From positions 3,906,001 to 3,970,000 of the forward strand of contig NW_027473315.1 of NCBI RefSeq assembly GCF_050947335.1: a stretch of 64,000 nucleotides of DNA, given 5' to 3'. The first letter of the stretch is position 1. The number at the start of each line of letters is the position of its first letter. Below, piece by piece: positions 27,353 to 40,614 of the stretch. The notes below the pieces were generated by a model that did no database searches, had not been told where the DNA came from, and was given only the letters and a program-made list of their open reading frames with translations. The translations under genes and the position numbers were made by a program. This stretch comes from Megachile rotundata. Its lineage: Eukaryota > Arthropoda > Insecta > Hymenoptera > Megachilidae.

Positions 27353-27960
27353 ATTGTATGATTGTGATTGCATGATTGTGATTGTATGATTGTGATTGTA
27401 TGATTGTGATTGTATGATTGTGATAGTATGACTGTGATTGTATGATTGTTTTTGTATGATTGTGATTCTATAGTAGTAATTGTATGATTGTGATCGTATG
27501 ATTGTTATTGTATGATTGTGATTGAATGATTGTGATTGCTTGATCGCGATTGTATGATTGTGATTGTATGATTGTGATTGTATGATTGTGATCGTATGAT
27601 TGTTATTGTATGTTTGTGATTGAATGGTTGTGAGTGTATGATTGTGATTGTATGATTGCGATCGTATGATTGTGATTGTATGATTGTGATTGTATGATTG
27701 TGATTGTGTGATTGTGATTGTGTGATTGTGATTGTGTGATTGTGATTGTGTGATTGTGATTGTGTGATTGTGATTGTGTGATTGTGATTGAGTGATTGTG
27801 ATTGTGTGATTGTGATTGTGTGATTGTGATTGTATGATTGCGATCGTATGATTGTGATTGTTTGATTGCGATTGTATGATTGTGATTGTAAGATTGTGAT
27901 TGTATGATTGTGATTGTATGATTGTGATCGTATGATTGTTATTGTATGATTGTGGTTGAA
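27353..27960. repeat. Block carrying a TG run, partner of 57.5 kb
   Basis: Matches about 57,537-58,170 at +30,184 bp before the TG run and +30,214 bp after it; the second value is not a multiple of 14 because of the half-unit slip in the later copy. It also parallels 4.1-4.7 kb and 8.9-9.5 kb. Confidence 0.75.
27707..27832. repeat. TG-variant run, 9 units, one mutated
   Basis: Eight TGTGATTGTGATTG units and one AGTGATTGTGATTG (27791-27804). The flanking words match those of the other TG runs, so this is an older paralogous copy. Confidence 0.9.
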
Positions 27961-30520
27961 TGATTGTTTTTGTATGATTGTGATTCTATAGTAGTAATTG
28001 TATGATTGTGATCGTATGGTTGTTATTGTATGATTGTGATTGAATGATTGTGAGTGTATGATTGTGATTGTATGATTGTGATTGTATGATTGTGATTGAA
28101 TGATTGTGAGTGTATGATTGTGATTGTATGATTGCGATCGTATGATTGTGATTGTTTGACTGCGATTGTATGATTGTGATTGTAAGATTGTGATTGTATG
28201 ATTGTGATTGTATGATTGTGATCGTATGATTGTTATTGTATGATTGTGGTTGAATGATTGTGAGCGTATTATTGTGATTGTATGATTGCGATCGTATGAT
28301 TGTGATTGCTTGATTGCGATTGTATGATTGTGATTGTATGATTGTGATTGTATGACTGTGATTGTATGATTGTGATTGTACGATTATGATTGTATGTTTG
28401 TGATTGTATGATTGTGATGGTATGATTGTGATTGTCTGATTGTGGTTGTATGATTGTGATTGTATGATTGCGATCGTATGATTGTGATTGTTTGACTGCG
28501 ATTGTATGATTGTGATTGTAAGATTGTGATTGTATGATTGTGATTGTATGATTGTGATTGTGTGATTGTGATTGTATGATTGGGATAGTATGATTGTGAT
28601 TGTATGATTGTGATTGTATGATTGTGAATGAATGATTGTGATTGTATGATTGTGACTGTATGATTGTGATTGAATGATTGTGAGTGTATGATTGTGATTG
28701 TTTGACTGCGATTGTATGATTGTGATTGTAAGATTGTGATTGTATGATTGTGATTGTATGATTGTGATTGTGTGATTGTGATTGTATGATTGGGATAGTA
28801 TGATTGTGATTGTATGATTGTGATTGTATGATTGTGAATGAATGATTGTGATTGTATGATTGTGACTGTATGATTGTGATTGAATGATTGTGAGTGTATG
28901 ATTGTGATTGTATGATTGCGATCGTATGATTGTGATTGTATGATTGTGGTTGTATGATTGTGATTGTATGATTGTGATTGTATGTTTGTGATTGAATGAT
29001 TGTGAGTGTATGATTGTGATTGTATAATTGTGATTGTATGTTTGTGATTGAATGATTGTGAGTGTATGATTGTGATTGTATGATTGCGATCGTATGATTG
29101 TGATTGTATGATTGTGGTTGTATGATTGTGATTGTATGATTGTGATTGTATGATTGTGATTGTATGATTGCGATTGTATGATTGTGATAGTATGATTGTG
29201 ATGGTATGATTGTGATTGTATGATTGTGATTGCATGATTGTGATTGTATGATTGTGATTGTATGATTGTGATTGTATGATTGTGATAGTATGATTGTGAT
29301 TGTATGATTGTTTTTGTATGATTGTGATTCTATAGTAGTAATTGTATGATTGTGATCGTATGATTGTTATTGTATGATTGTGATTGAATGATTGTGATTG
29401 CTTGATCGCGATTGTATGATTGTGATTGTATGATTGTGATCGTATGGTTGTTATTGTATGATTGTGATTGAATGATTGTGAGTGTATGATTGTGATTGTA
29501 TAATTGTGATTGGATGTTTGTGATTGAATGATTGTGAGTGTATGACTGTGATTGTATGATTGCGATCGTATGATTGTGATTGTATGATTGTGGTTGTATG
29601 ATTGTGATTGTATGATTGTGATCGTATGATTGTTATTGTATGATTGTGAATGAATGATTGTGATTGTATGATTGTGACTGTATGATTGTGATAGTATGAT
29701 TGTTTTTGTATGATTGTGATTCTATAGTAGTAAATGTATGATTGTGATCGTATGGTTGTTATTGTATGATTGTGATTGAATGGTTGTGAGTGTATGATTG
29801 TGATTGTATAATTGTGATTGTATGTTTGTGATTGAATGATTGTGAGTGTATGATTGTGATTGTATGATTGCGATCGTATGATTGTGATTGTATGATTGTG
29901 GTTGTATGATTGTGATTGTATGATTGTGATTGTATGATTGTGATTGTATGATTGTGATTGTACGATTATGATTGTATGTTTGTGATTGTATGATTGTGAT
30001 GGTATGATTGTGATTGTCTGATTGTGGTTGTATGATTGTGATTGTATGATTGCGATCGTATGATTGTGATTGTATGATTGTGATTGTATGATTGTGATTG
30101 CATGATTGTGATTGTATGATTGTGATTGTATGATTGTGATTGTATGATTGTGATAGTATGATTGTGATTGTATGATTGTTCTTGTATGATTGTGATTCTA
30201 TAGTAGTAATTGTATGATTGTGATCGTATGATTGTTATTGTATGATTGTGATTGAATGATTGTGATTGCTTGATCGCGATTGTATGATTGTGATTGTATG
30301 ATTGTGATCGTATGATTGTTATTGTATGATTGTGATTGAATGGTTGTGAGTGTATGATTGTGATTGTATGATTGCGATCGTATGATTGTGATTGTTTGAC
30401 TGCGATTGTATGATTGTGATTGTAAGATTGTGATTGTATGATTGTGATTGTATGATTGTGATCGTATGATTGTTATTGTATGATTGTGGTTGAATGATTG
30501 TGAGCGTATTATTGTGATTG
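27961..30520. repeat. Mosaic resembling the right half of repeat B
   Basis: Up to about 29.1 kb the word order resembles 4.7-5.9 kb. A - strand frame spans 28384-29235 with residues typical of those words. After 29.2 kb the words switch order repeatedly. I see only array monomers and assign no single partner. Confidence 0.6.
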
Positions 30521-31430
30521 TATGATTGCGATCGTATGATTGTGATTGCTTGATTGCGATTGTATGATTGTGATTGTATGATTGTGATTGTATGACTGTG
30601 ATTGTATGATTGTGATTGTACGATTATGATTGTATGTTTGTGATTGTATGATTGTGATGGTATGATTGTGATTGTCTGATTGTGGTTGTATGATTGTGAT
30701 TGTATGATTGCGATCGTATGATTGTGATTGTTTGACTGCGATTGTATGATTGTGATTGTAAGATTGTGATTGTATGATTGTGATTGTATGATTGTGATTG
30801 TGTGATTGTGATTGTATGATTGTGATTGTGTGATAGTGATTGTATGATTGGGATAGTATGATTGTGATTGTATGATTGTGATTGTATGATTGTGAATGAA
30901 TGATTGTGATTTTATGATTGTGACTGTATGATTGTGATTGAATGATTGTGAGTGTATGATTGTGATTGTATGATTGCGATCGTATGATTGTGATTGTATG
31001 ATTGTGGTTGTATGATTGTGATTGTATGATTGTGATTGTATGTTTGTGATTGAATGATTGTGAGTGTATGATTGTGATTGTATAATTGTGATTGTATGTT
31101 TGTGATTGAATGATTGTGAGTGTATGATTGCGATCGTATGATTGTGATTGTATGATTGTGGTTGTATGATTGTGATTGTATGATTGTGATTGTATGATTG
31201 TGATTGTATGATTGTGATTGTACGATTATGATTGTATGTTTGTGATTGTATGATTGTGATGGTATGATTGTGATTGTCTGATTGTGGTTGTATGATTGTG
31301 ATTGTATGATTGTGATTTCATGATTGTGATTGTATGATTGTGATTGTATGATTGTGATTGTATGATTGTGATTGTACGATTGTGATTGTATGATTGTGAT
31401 TGAATGATTGTGAGTGTATGCTTGCGATTG
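30521..31430. repeat. 910/938-bp tandem duplication, copy 1
   Basis: 65 monomers followed directly by a 67-monomer copy. Shared private markers are a TGTGATAGTGATTG unit (30829 and 31753) and a GATTTTATG word (30908 and 31832), 924 bp apart. The two-unit length difference comes from one missing unit near 30580 and one near 31120. Confidence 0.83.
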
Positions 31431-32368
31431 TATGATTGCGATCGTATGATTGTGATTGCTTGATTGCGATTGTATGATTGTGATTGTATGATTGTGATTG
31501 TATGATTGTGATTGTATGACTGTGATTGTATGATTGTGATTGTACGATTATGATTGTATGTTTGCGATTGTATGATTGTGATGGTATGATTGTGATTGTC
31601 TGATTGTGGTTGTATGATTGTGATTGTATGATTGCGATCGTATGATTGTGATTGTTTGACTGCGATTGTATGATTGTGATTGTAAGATTGTGATTGTATG
31701 ATTGTGATTGTATGATTGTGATTGTGTGATTGTGATTGTATGATTGTGATTGTGTGATAGTGATTGTATGATTGGGATAGTATGATTGTGATTGTATGAT
31801 TGTGATTGTATGATTGTGAATGAATGATTGTGATTTTATGATTGTGACTGTATGATTGTGATTGAATGATTGTGAGTGTATGATTGTGATTGTATGATTG
31901 CGATCGTATGATTGTGATTGTATGATTGTGGTTGTATGATTGTGATTGTATGATTGTGATTGTATGTTTGTGATTGAATGATTGTGAGTGTATGATTGTG
32001 ATTGTATAATTGTGATTGTATGTTTGTGATTGAATGATTGTGAGTGTATGATTGTGATTGTATGATTGCGATCGTATGATTGTGATTGTATGATTGTGGT
32101 TGTATGATTGTGATTGTATGATTGTGATTGTATGATTGTGATTGTATGATTGTGATTGTACGATTATGATTGTATGTTTGTGATTGTATGATTGTGATGG
32201 TATGATTGTGATTGTCTGATTGTGGTTGTATGATTGTGATTGTATGATTGTGATTTCATGATTGTGATTGTATGATTGTGATTGTATGATTGTGATTGTA
32301 TGATTGTGATTGTACGATTGTGATTGTATGATTGTGATTGAATGATTGTGAGTGTATGCTTGCGATTG
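31431..32368. repeat. 910/938-bp tandem duplication, copy 2
   Basis: 67-monomer copy of 30521-31430; TTCA at 32255 corresponds to 31317. The next 180 bp (to 32550) is mostly consensus units. Confidence 0.83.
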
Positions 32369-32550
32369 TATGATTGCGATCGTATGATTGTGATTGCTTG
32401 ATTGCGATTGTATGATTGTGATTGTATGATTGTGATTGTATGATTGTGATTGTATGATTCTGATTGTATGATTGTGATTGCATGATTGTGATTGTATGAT
32501 TGTGATTGTATGATTGTGATTGTATGATTGTGATTGTATGATTGTGATAG

Positions 32551-35126
32551 TATGATTGTGATTGTATGATTGTGATTGTATGATTGTGGTTGTATGATTG
32601 TGATTGTATGATTGTGATTGTTTGATTGCGATTCTATAGTAGTAATTGTATGATTGTGATCGTATGATTGTTATTGTATGATTGTGATTGAATGATTTTG
32701 AGTGTATGATTGTGATTGTATGATTGCGATCGTATGATTGCGATTGAATGATTGTGATTGTTTGATTGCGATTGTATGATTGTGATTGTATGATTGTTTT
32801 TGTATGACTGTGATTACATAGTAGTAATTGTATGATTGTGATTGTATGATTGTTATTGTATGATTGTGATTGAATGATTGTTTTTGTATGATTGTGATTC
32901 TATAGTAGTAATTGTATGATTGTGATCGTATGGTTGTTATTGTATGATTGTGATTGAATGATTATGAGTGTATGATTGTGATTGTATAATTGTGATTGTA
33001 TGTTTGTGATTGAATGATTGTGAGTGTATGATTGTGATTGTATGATTGCGATCGTATGATTGTGATTGTATGATTGTGGTTGTATGATTGTGATTGTATG
33101 ATTGTGATTGTATGATTGTGATTGTACGATTATGATTGTATGATTGTGATTGTATGATTGTGATGGTATGATTGTGATTGTCTGATTGTGGTTGCATGAT
33201 TGTGATTGTATGATTGCGATCGGAAGATTGTGATTGTTTGACTGCGATTGTATGATGGTGATTGAAAGATTGTGATTGTATGATTGTGATTGTATGATTG
33301 TGATTGCACGATTGTGATTGTATGATTGTGATTGTATGATTGTGATTGTATGATTGTGATCGTATGATTGTTATTGTATGATTGTGATTGAATGGTTGCG
33401 AGTGTATGATTGTGATTGTATGATTGCGATCGTATGATTGTGATTGTATGATTGTGGTTGTATGATTGTGATTGTATGATTGTGATTGTATGATTGTGAT
33501 TGTATGATTGTGATTGTACGATTATGATTGTATGTTTGTGATTGTATGATTGTGATGGTATGATTGTGATTGTCTGATTGTGGTTGTATGATTGTGATTG
33601 TATGATTGCGATCGTATGATTGTGATTGTATGATTGTGATTGTATGATTGTGATTGCATGATTGTGATTGTATGATTGTGATTGTATGATTGTGATTGTA
33701 TGATTGTGATAGTATGATTGTGATTGTATGATTGTTCTTGTATGATTGTGATTCTATAGTAGTAATTGTATGATTGTGATCGTATGATTGTTATTGTATG
33801 ATTGTGATTGAATGATTGTGATTGCTTGATCGCGATTGTATGATTGTGATTGTATGATTGTGATCGTATGATTGTTATTGTATGATTGTGATTGAATGGT
33901 TGTGAGTGTATGATTGTGACTGTATGATTGCGATCGTATGATTGTGATTGCTTGATTGCGATTGTATTATTGTGATTGTATGATTGTGATTGTATGATTG
34001 TGGTTGTATGATTGTGATTGTATGATTGTGATCGTATGATTGTGATTGTATGATTGTGATTGAATGATTGTGAGTGTATGATTGTGATTGTATGATTGCG
34101 ATCGTATGATTGTGATTGTTTGATTGCGATTCTATAGTAGTAATTGTATGATTGTGATCGTATGATTGTTATTGTATGATTGTGATTGAATGATTTTGAG
34201 TGTATGATTGTGATTGTATGATTGCGATCGTATGATTGTGATTGAATGATTGTGAGTGTATGATTGCGATTGTATGATTGTGATAGTATGATTGTTTTTG
34301 TATGATTGTGATTGTATAGTGGTAATTGTATGATTGTGATTGCATGATTGTGATTGTATGATTGTGATTGAATGATTGTGAGTGTATGATTGTGATTGTA
34401 TGATTGCGATCGTATGATTGTGATTGTTTGACTGCGATTGTAAGATTGTGATTGTATGATTGCGATCGTATGATTTTGATTGTATGATTGTGGTTGTATG
34501 ATTGTGATTGTATGATTGTGATTGTATGATTGTGATGGTATGATTGTGATTGTCTGATTGTGGTTGTATGATTGTGATTGTATGATTGCGATCGTACGAT
34601 TGTGATTGTTTGACTGCGATTGTATGATTGTGATTGTAAGATTGTGATTGTATGATTGTGATTGTATGATTGTGATTTCATGATTGTGATTGTATGATTG
34701 TGATTGTATGATTGTGATTGTACGATTGTGATTGTATGATTGTGATTGAATGGTTGTGAGTGTATGATTGTGATTGTATGATTGCGATCGTATGATTGTG
34801 ATTGCTTGATTGCGATTGTATTATTGTGATTGTATGATTGTGATTGTATGATTGTGGTTGTATGATTGTGATTGTATGATTGTTATTGTATGATTGTGGT
34901 TGAATGATTGTGAGCGTATTATTGTGATTGTATGATTGCGATCGTATGATTGTGATTGTTTGACTGCGATTGTATGATTGTGATTGTAAGATTGTGATTG
35001 TATGATTGTGATTGTATGATTGTGATTGTTTGATTGTGATTGTATGATTGGGATAGTATGATTGTGATTGTATGATTGTGATTGTATGATTGTGAATGAA
35101 TGATTGTGATTGTATGATTGTGACTG
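32551..35126. repeat. 3.2-3.5-kb spaced higher-order pair, copy 1
   Basis: Matches 35729-38612 at +3,178 bp on the left and +3,486 bp on the right; the later copy has 308 bp (22 monomers) more near 36.6-36.9 kb. Shared markers are GATTACATAG (near 32812 and 35990), ATCGGAAG (33219 and 36397) and GAAAGATTG. Frames 32937-33197 and 34169-34681 recur at 36115-36375 and 37655-38167. Confidence 0.84.
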
Positions 35127-35742
35127 TATGATTGTGACTGTATGATTGTGATAGTATGATTGTTTTTGTATGATTGTGATTCTATAGTAGTAAATGTATG
35201 ATTGTGATGGTATTGTTGTTATTGTATGATTGTGATTGAATGATTGTTTTTGTATGATTGTGATTCTATAGTAGTAATTGTATGATTGTGATCGTATGGT
35301 TGTTATTGTATGATTGTGATTGAATGAATGTGAGTGTATGATTGTGATTGTATGATTGTGATTGTATGATTGTGATTGAATGATTGTGAGTGTATGATTG
35401 TGATTGTACGATTGCGATCGTATGATTGTGATTGTTTGACTGCGATTGTATGATTGTGATTGTAAGATTGTGATTGTATGATTGTGATTGTATGATTGTG
35501 ATCGTATGATTGTTATTGTATGATTGTGGTTGAATGATTGTGAGCGTATTATTGTGATTGTATGATTGCGATCGTATGATTGTGATTGCTTGATTGCGAT
35601 TGTATGATTGTGATTGTATGATTGTGATTGTATGACTGTGATTGTATGATTGTGATTGTACGATTATGATTGTATGTTTGTGATTGTATGATTGTGATGG
35701 TATGATTGTGATTGTCTGATTGTGGTTGTATGATTGTGATTG
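34399..35742. repeat. Higher-order block E, copy 2
   Basis: Partner of 24011-25354 at +10,388 bp, with TTCA at 34677. Its left half recurs again at 37885-38612 (+3,486 bp) as part of the 3.2-3.5-kb pair. Confidence 0.8.
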
Positions 35743-38612
35743 TATGATTGTGATTGTATGATTGTGGTTGTATGATTGTGATTGTATGATTGTGATTGTT
35801 TGATTGCGATTCTATAGTAGTAATTGTATGATTGTGATCGTATGATTGTTATTGTATGATTGTGATTGAATGATTTTGAGTGTATGATTGTGATTGTATG
35901 ATTGCGATCGTATGATTGCGATTGAATGATTGTGATTGTTTGATTGCGATTGTATGATTGTGATTGTATGATTGTTTTTGTATGATTGTGATTACATAGT
36001 AGTAATTGTATGATTGTGATTGTATGATTGTTATTGTATGATTGTGATTGAATGATTGTTTTTGTATGATTGTGATTCTATAGTAGTAATTGTATGATTG
36101 TGATCGTATGGTTGTTATTGTATGATTGTGATTGAATGATTATGAGTGTATGATTGTGATTGTATAATTGTGATTGTATGTTTGTGATTGAATGATTGTG
36201 AGTGTATGATTGTGATTGTATGATTGCGATCGTATGATTGTGATTGTATGATTGTGGTTGTATGATTGTGATTGTATGATTGTGATTGTATGATTGTGAT
36301 TGTACGATTATGATTGTATGATTGTGATTGTATGATTGTGATGGTATGATTGTGATTGTCTGATTGTGGTTGCATGATTGTGATTGTATGATTGCGATCG
36401 GAAGATTGTGATTGTTTGACTGCGATTGTATGATTGTGATTGAAAGATTGTGATTGTATGATTGTGATTGTATGATTGTGATTGCACGATTGTGATTGTA
36501 TGATTGTGATTGTATGATTGTGATTGTATGATTGTGATCGTATGATTGTTATTGTATGATTGTGATTGAATGGTTGTGAGTGTATGATTGTGATTGTATG
36601 ATTGCGATCGTATGATTGTGATTGCTTGATTGCGATTGTATTATTGTGATTGTATGATTGTGATCGTATGATTGTTATTGTATGATTGTGAATGAATGAT
36701 TGTGATTGTATGATTGTGACTGTATGATTGTGATAGTATGATTGTTTTTGTATGATTGTGATACTATAGTAGTAAATGTATGATTGTGATCGTATGGTTG
36801 TTATTGTATGATTGTGATTGAATGGTTGTGAGTGTATGATTGTGATTGTATAATTGTGATTGTATGTTTGTGATTGAATGATTGTGAGTGTATGATTGTG
36901 ATTGTATGATTGCGATCGTATGATTGTGATTGTATGATTGTGGTTGTATGATTGTGATTGTATGATTGTGATTGTATGATTGTGATTGTATGATTGTGAT
37001 TGTACGATTATGATTGTATGTTTGTGATTGTATGATTGTGATGGTATGATTGTGATTGTATGATTGTGGTTGTATGATTGTGATTGTATGATTGCGATCG
37101 TATGATTGTGATTGTATGATTGTGATTGTATGATTGTGATTGCATGATTGTGATTGTATGATTGTGATTGTATGATTGTGATTGTATGATTGTGATAGTA
37201 TGATTGTGATTGTATGATTGTTCTTGGATGATTGTGATTCTATAGTAGTAATTGTATGATTGTGATCGTATGATTGTTATTGTATGATTGTGATTGAATT
37301 ATTGTGATTGCTTGATCGCGATTGTATGATTGTGATTGTATGATTGTGATCGTATGATTGTTATTGTATGATTGTGATTGAATGGTTGTGAGTGTATGAT
37401 TGTGACTGTATGATTGCGATCGTATGATTGTGATTGCTTGATTGCGATTGTATTATTGTGATTGTATGATTGTGATTGTATGATTGTGGTTGTATGATTG
37501 TGATTGTATGATTGTGATCGTATGATTGTGATTGTATGATTGTGATTGAATGATTGTGAGTGTATGATTGTGATTGTATGATTGCGATCGTATGATTGTG
37601 ATTGTTTGATTGCGATTCTATAGTAGTAATTGTATGATTGTGATCGTATGATTGTTATTGTATGATTGTGATTGAATGATTTTGAGTGTATGATTGTGAT
37701 TGTATGATTGCGATCGTATGATTGTGATTGAATGATTGTGAGTGTATGATTGCGATTGTATGATTGTGATAGTATGATTGTTTTTGTATGATTGTGATTG
37801 TATAGTGGTAATTGTATGATTGTGATTGTATGATTGTGATTGTATGATTGTGATTGAATGATTGTGAGGGTATGATTGTGATTGTATGATTGCGATCGTA
37901 TGATTGTGATTGTTTGACTGCGATTGTAAGATTGTGATTGTATGATTGCGATCGTATGATTTTGATTGTATGATTGTGGTTGTATGATTGTGATTGTATG
38001 ATTGTGATTGTATGATTGTGATGGTATGATTGTGATTGTCTGATTGTGGTTGTATGATTGTGATTGTATGATTGCGATCGTATGATTGTGATTGTTTGAC
38101 TGCGATTGTATGATTGTGATTGTAAGATTGTGATTGTATGATTGTGATTGTATGATTGTGATTTCATGATTGTGATTGTATGATTGTGATTGTATGATTG
38201 TGATTGTACGATTGTGATTGTATGATTGTGATTGAATGGTTGTGAGTGTATGATTGTGATTGTATGATTGCGATCGTATGATTGTGTTTGCTTGATTGCG
38301 ATTGTATTATTGTGATTGTATGATTGTGATTGTATGATTGTGGTTGTATGATTGTGATTGTATGATTGTTATTGTATGATTGTGGTTGAATGATTGTGAG
38401 CGTATTATTGTGATTGTATGATTGCGATCGTATGATTGTGATTGTTTGACTGCGATTGTATGATTGTGATTGTAAGATTGTGATTGTATGATTGTGATTG
38501 TATGATTGTGATTGTTTGATTGTGATTGTATGATTGGGATAGTATGATTGTGATTGTATGATTGTGATTGTATGATTGTGAATGAATGATTGTGATTGTA
38601 TGATTGTGACTG
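35729..38612. repeat. 3.2-3.5-kb spaced higher-order pair, copy 2
   Basis: Partner of 32551-35126, carrying a 22-monomer insertion. Bases 35127-35728 belong to block E copy 2 and form the junction. After 38612 the order switches to TAAG and TG-type units. Confidence 0.84.
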
Positions 38613-40614
38613 TATGATTGTGATTGTAAGATTGTGATTGTATGATTGTGATTGTATGATTGTGATTGTGTGATTGTGATTGTGTGATTGTGATTGTATG
38701 ATTGGGATAGTATGATTGTGATTGTATGATTGTGATTGTATGATTGTGAATGAATGATTGTGATTGTATGATTGTGACTGTATGATTGTGTTTGAATGAT
38801 TGTGAGTGTATGATTGTGATTGTTTGACTGCGATTGTATGATTGTGATTGTAAGATTGTGATTGTATGATTGTGATTGTATGATTGTGATTGTGTGATTG
38901 TGATTGTATGATTGGGATAGTATGATTGTGATTGTATGATTGTGATTGTATGATTGTGAATGAATGATTGTGATTGTATGATTGTGACTGTATGATTGTG
39001 ATTGAATGATTGTGAGTATATGATTGTGATTGTATGATTGCGATCGTATGATTGTGATTGTATGATTGTGGTTGTATGATTGTGATTGTATGATTGTGAT
39101 TGTATGTTTGTGATTGAATGATTGTGAGTGTATGATTGTGATTGTATAATTGTGATTGTATGTTTGTGATTGAATGATTGTGAGTGTATGATTGTGATTG
39201 TATGATTGCGATCGTATGATTGTGATTGTATGATTGTGGTTGTATGATTGTGATTGTATGATTGTGATTGTATGATTGTGATTGTATGATTGTGATTGTA
39301 TGATTGTGATTGTACGATTATGATTGTATGTTTGTGATTGTATGATTGTGATGGTATGATTGTGATTGTCTGATTGTGGTTGTATGATTGTGATTGTATG
39401 ATTGTGATTTCATGATTGTGATTGTATGATTGTGATTGTATGATTGTGATTGTACGATTGTGATTGTATGATTGTGATTGAATGATTGTGAGTGTATGCT
39501 TGCGATTGTATGATTGCGATCGTATGATTGTGATTGCTTGATTGCGATTGTATGATTGTGATAGTATGATTGTGATGGTATGATTGTGATTGTATGATTG
39601 TGATTGTATGATTGTGATTGTATAATTATGATTGTATGATTGTGATTGCATGATTGTGATTGTATGATTGTGATTGCATGATTGTGATTGTATGATTGTG
39701 ATAGTATGATTGTTTTTGTATGATTGTGATTGTATAGTAGTAAATGTATGATTGTGATCGTATAGTTGTTATTGTATGATTGTGATTGAATGATTGTGAG
39801 TGTATGATTGTGATTGTATGATTGTGATTGTATGATTGTGATTGAATGATTGTGAGTGTATGATTGTGATTGTATGATTGCGATCGTATGATTGTGATTG
39901 TTTGACTGCGATTGTATGATTGTGATTGTAAGATTGTGATTGTATGATTGTGATTGTATGATTGTGATCGTATGATTGTTATTGCATGATTGTGATTGAA
40001 TGATTGTGATTGCTTGATTGCGATTGTATGATTGTGATTGTATGATTGTGATTGTATGATTGTGATTGCATGATTGTGATTGTATGATTGTGATTGTATG
40101 ATTGTGATTGTATGATTGTGATTGTATGATTGGGATAGTATGATTGTGATTGTATGATTGTGATTGTATGATTGTGAATGAATGATTGTGATTGTATGAT
40201 TGTGACTGTATGATTGTGATAGTATGATTGTTTTTGTATGATTGTGATTCTATAGTAGTAAATGTATGATTGTGATCGTATGGTTGTTATTGTATGATTG
40301 TGATTGAATGATTGTGAGTGTATGATTGTGATTGTATAATTGTGATTGTATGTTTGTGATTGAATGATTGTGAGTGTATGATTGTGATTGTATGATTGCG
40401 ATCGTATGATTGTGATTGTATGATTGTGGTTGTATGATTGTGATTGTATGATTGTGATTGTATGATTGTGATTGTATGATTGTGATTGTACGATTATGAT
40501 TGTATGTTTGTGATTGTATGATTGTGATGGTATGATTGTGATTGTCTGATTGTGGTTGTATGATTGTGATTGTATGATTGCGATCGTATGATTGTGATTG
40601 TTTGACTGCGATTG
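38613..40614. repeat. Diverged copy of about 18.1-19.7 kb
   Basis: TTCA at 39409 corresponds to 18801 (+20,608 bp), and the TTATTGCATG word at 39977 corresponds to 19299 (+20,678 bp), so five extra monomers lie between. The longest - strand open frame in the window, 38164-39651 (495 codons), overlaps this block. It is a run of monomers lacking CTA, TTA or TCA in that frame, not a supported gene. Confidence 0.68.

Noticed and set aside
38164..39651. 495-codon - strand open frame, and similar frames at 20496-21647, 28384-29235, 41583-42647, 55524-56591, 60656-62053 and 62560-63957, as protein-coding genes
   Set aside because: They are translations of the 14-bp repeat. All three - strand frames give the same 14-residue repeat, starts and stops fall wherever a variant monomer creates them, and no domain, splice or promoter signal is seen.
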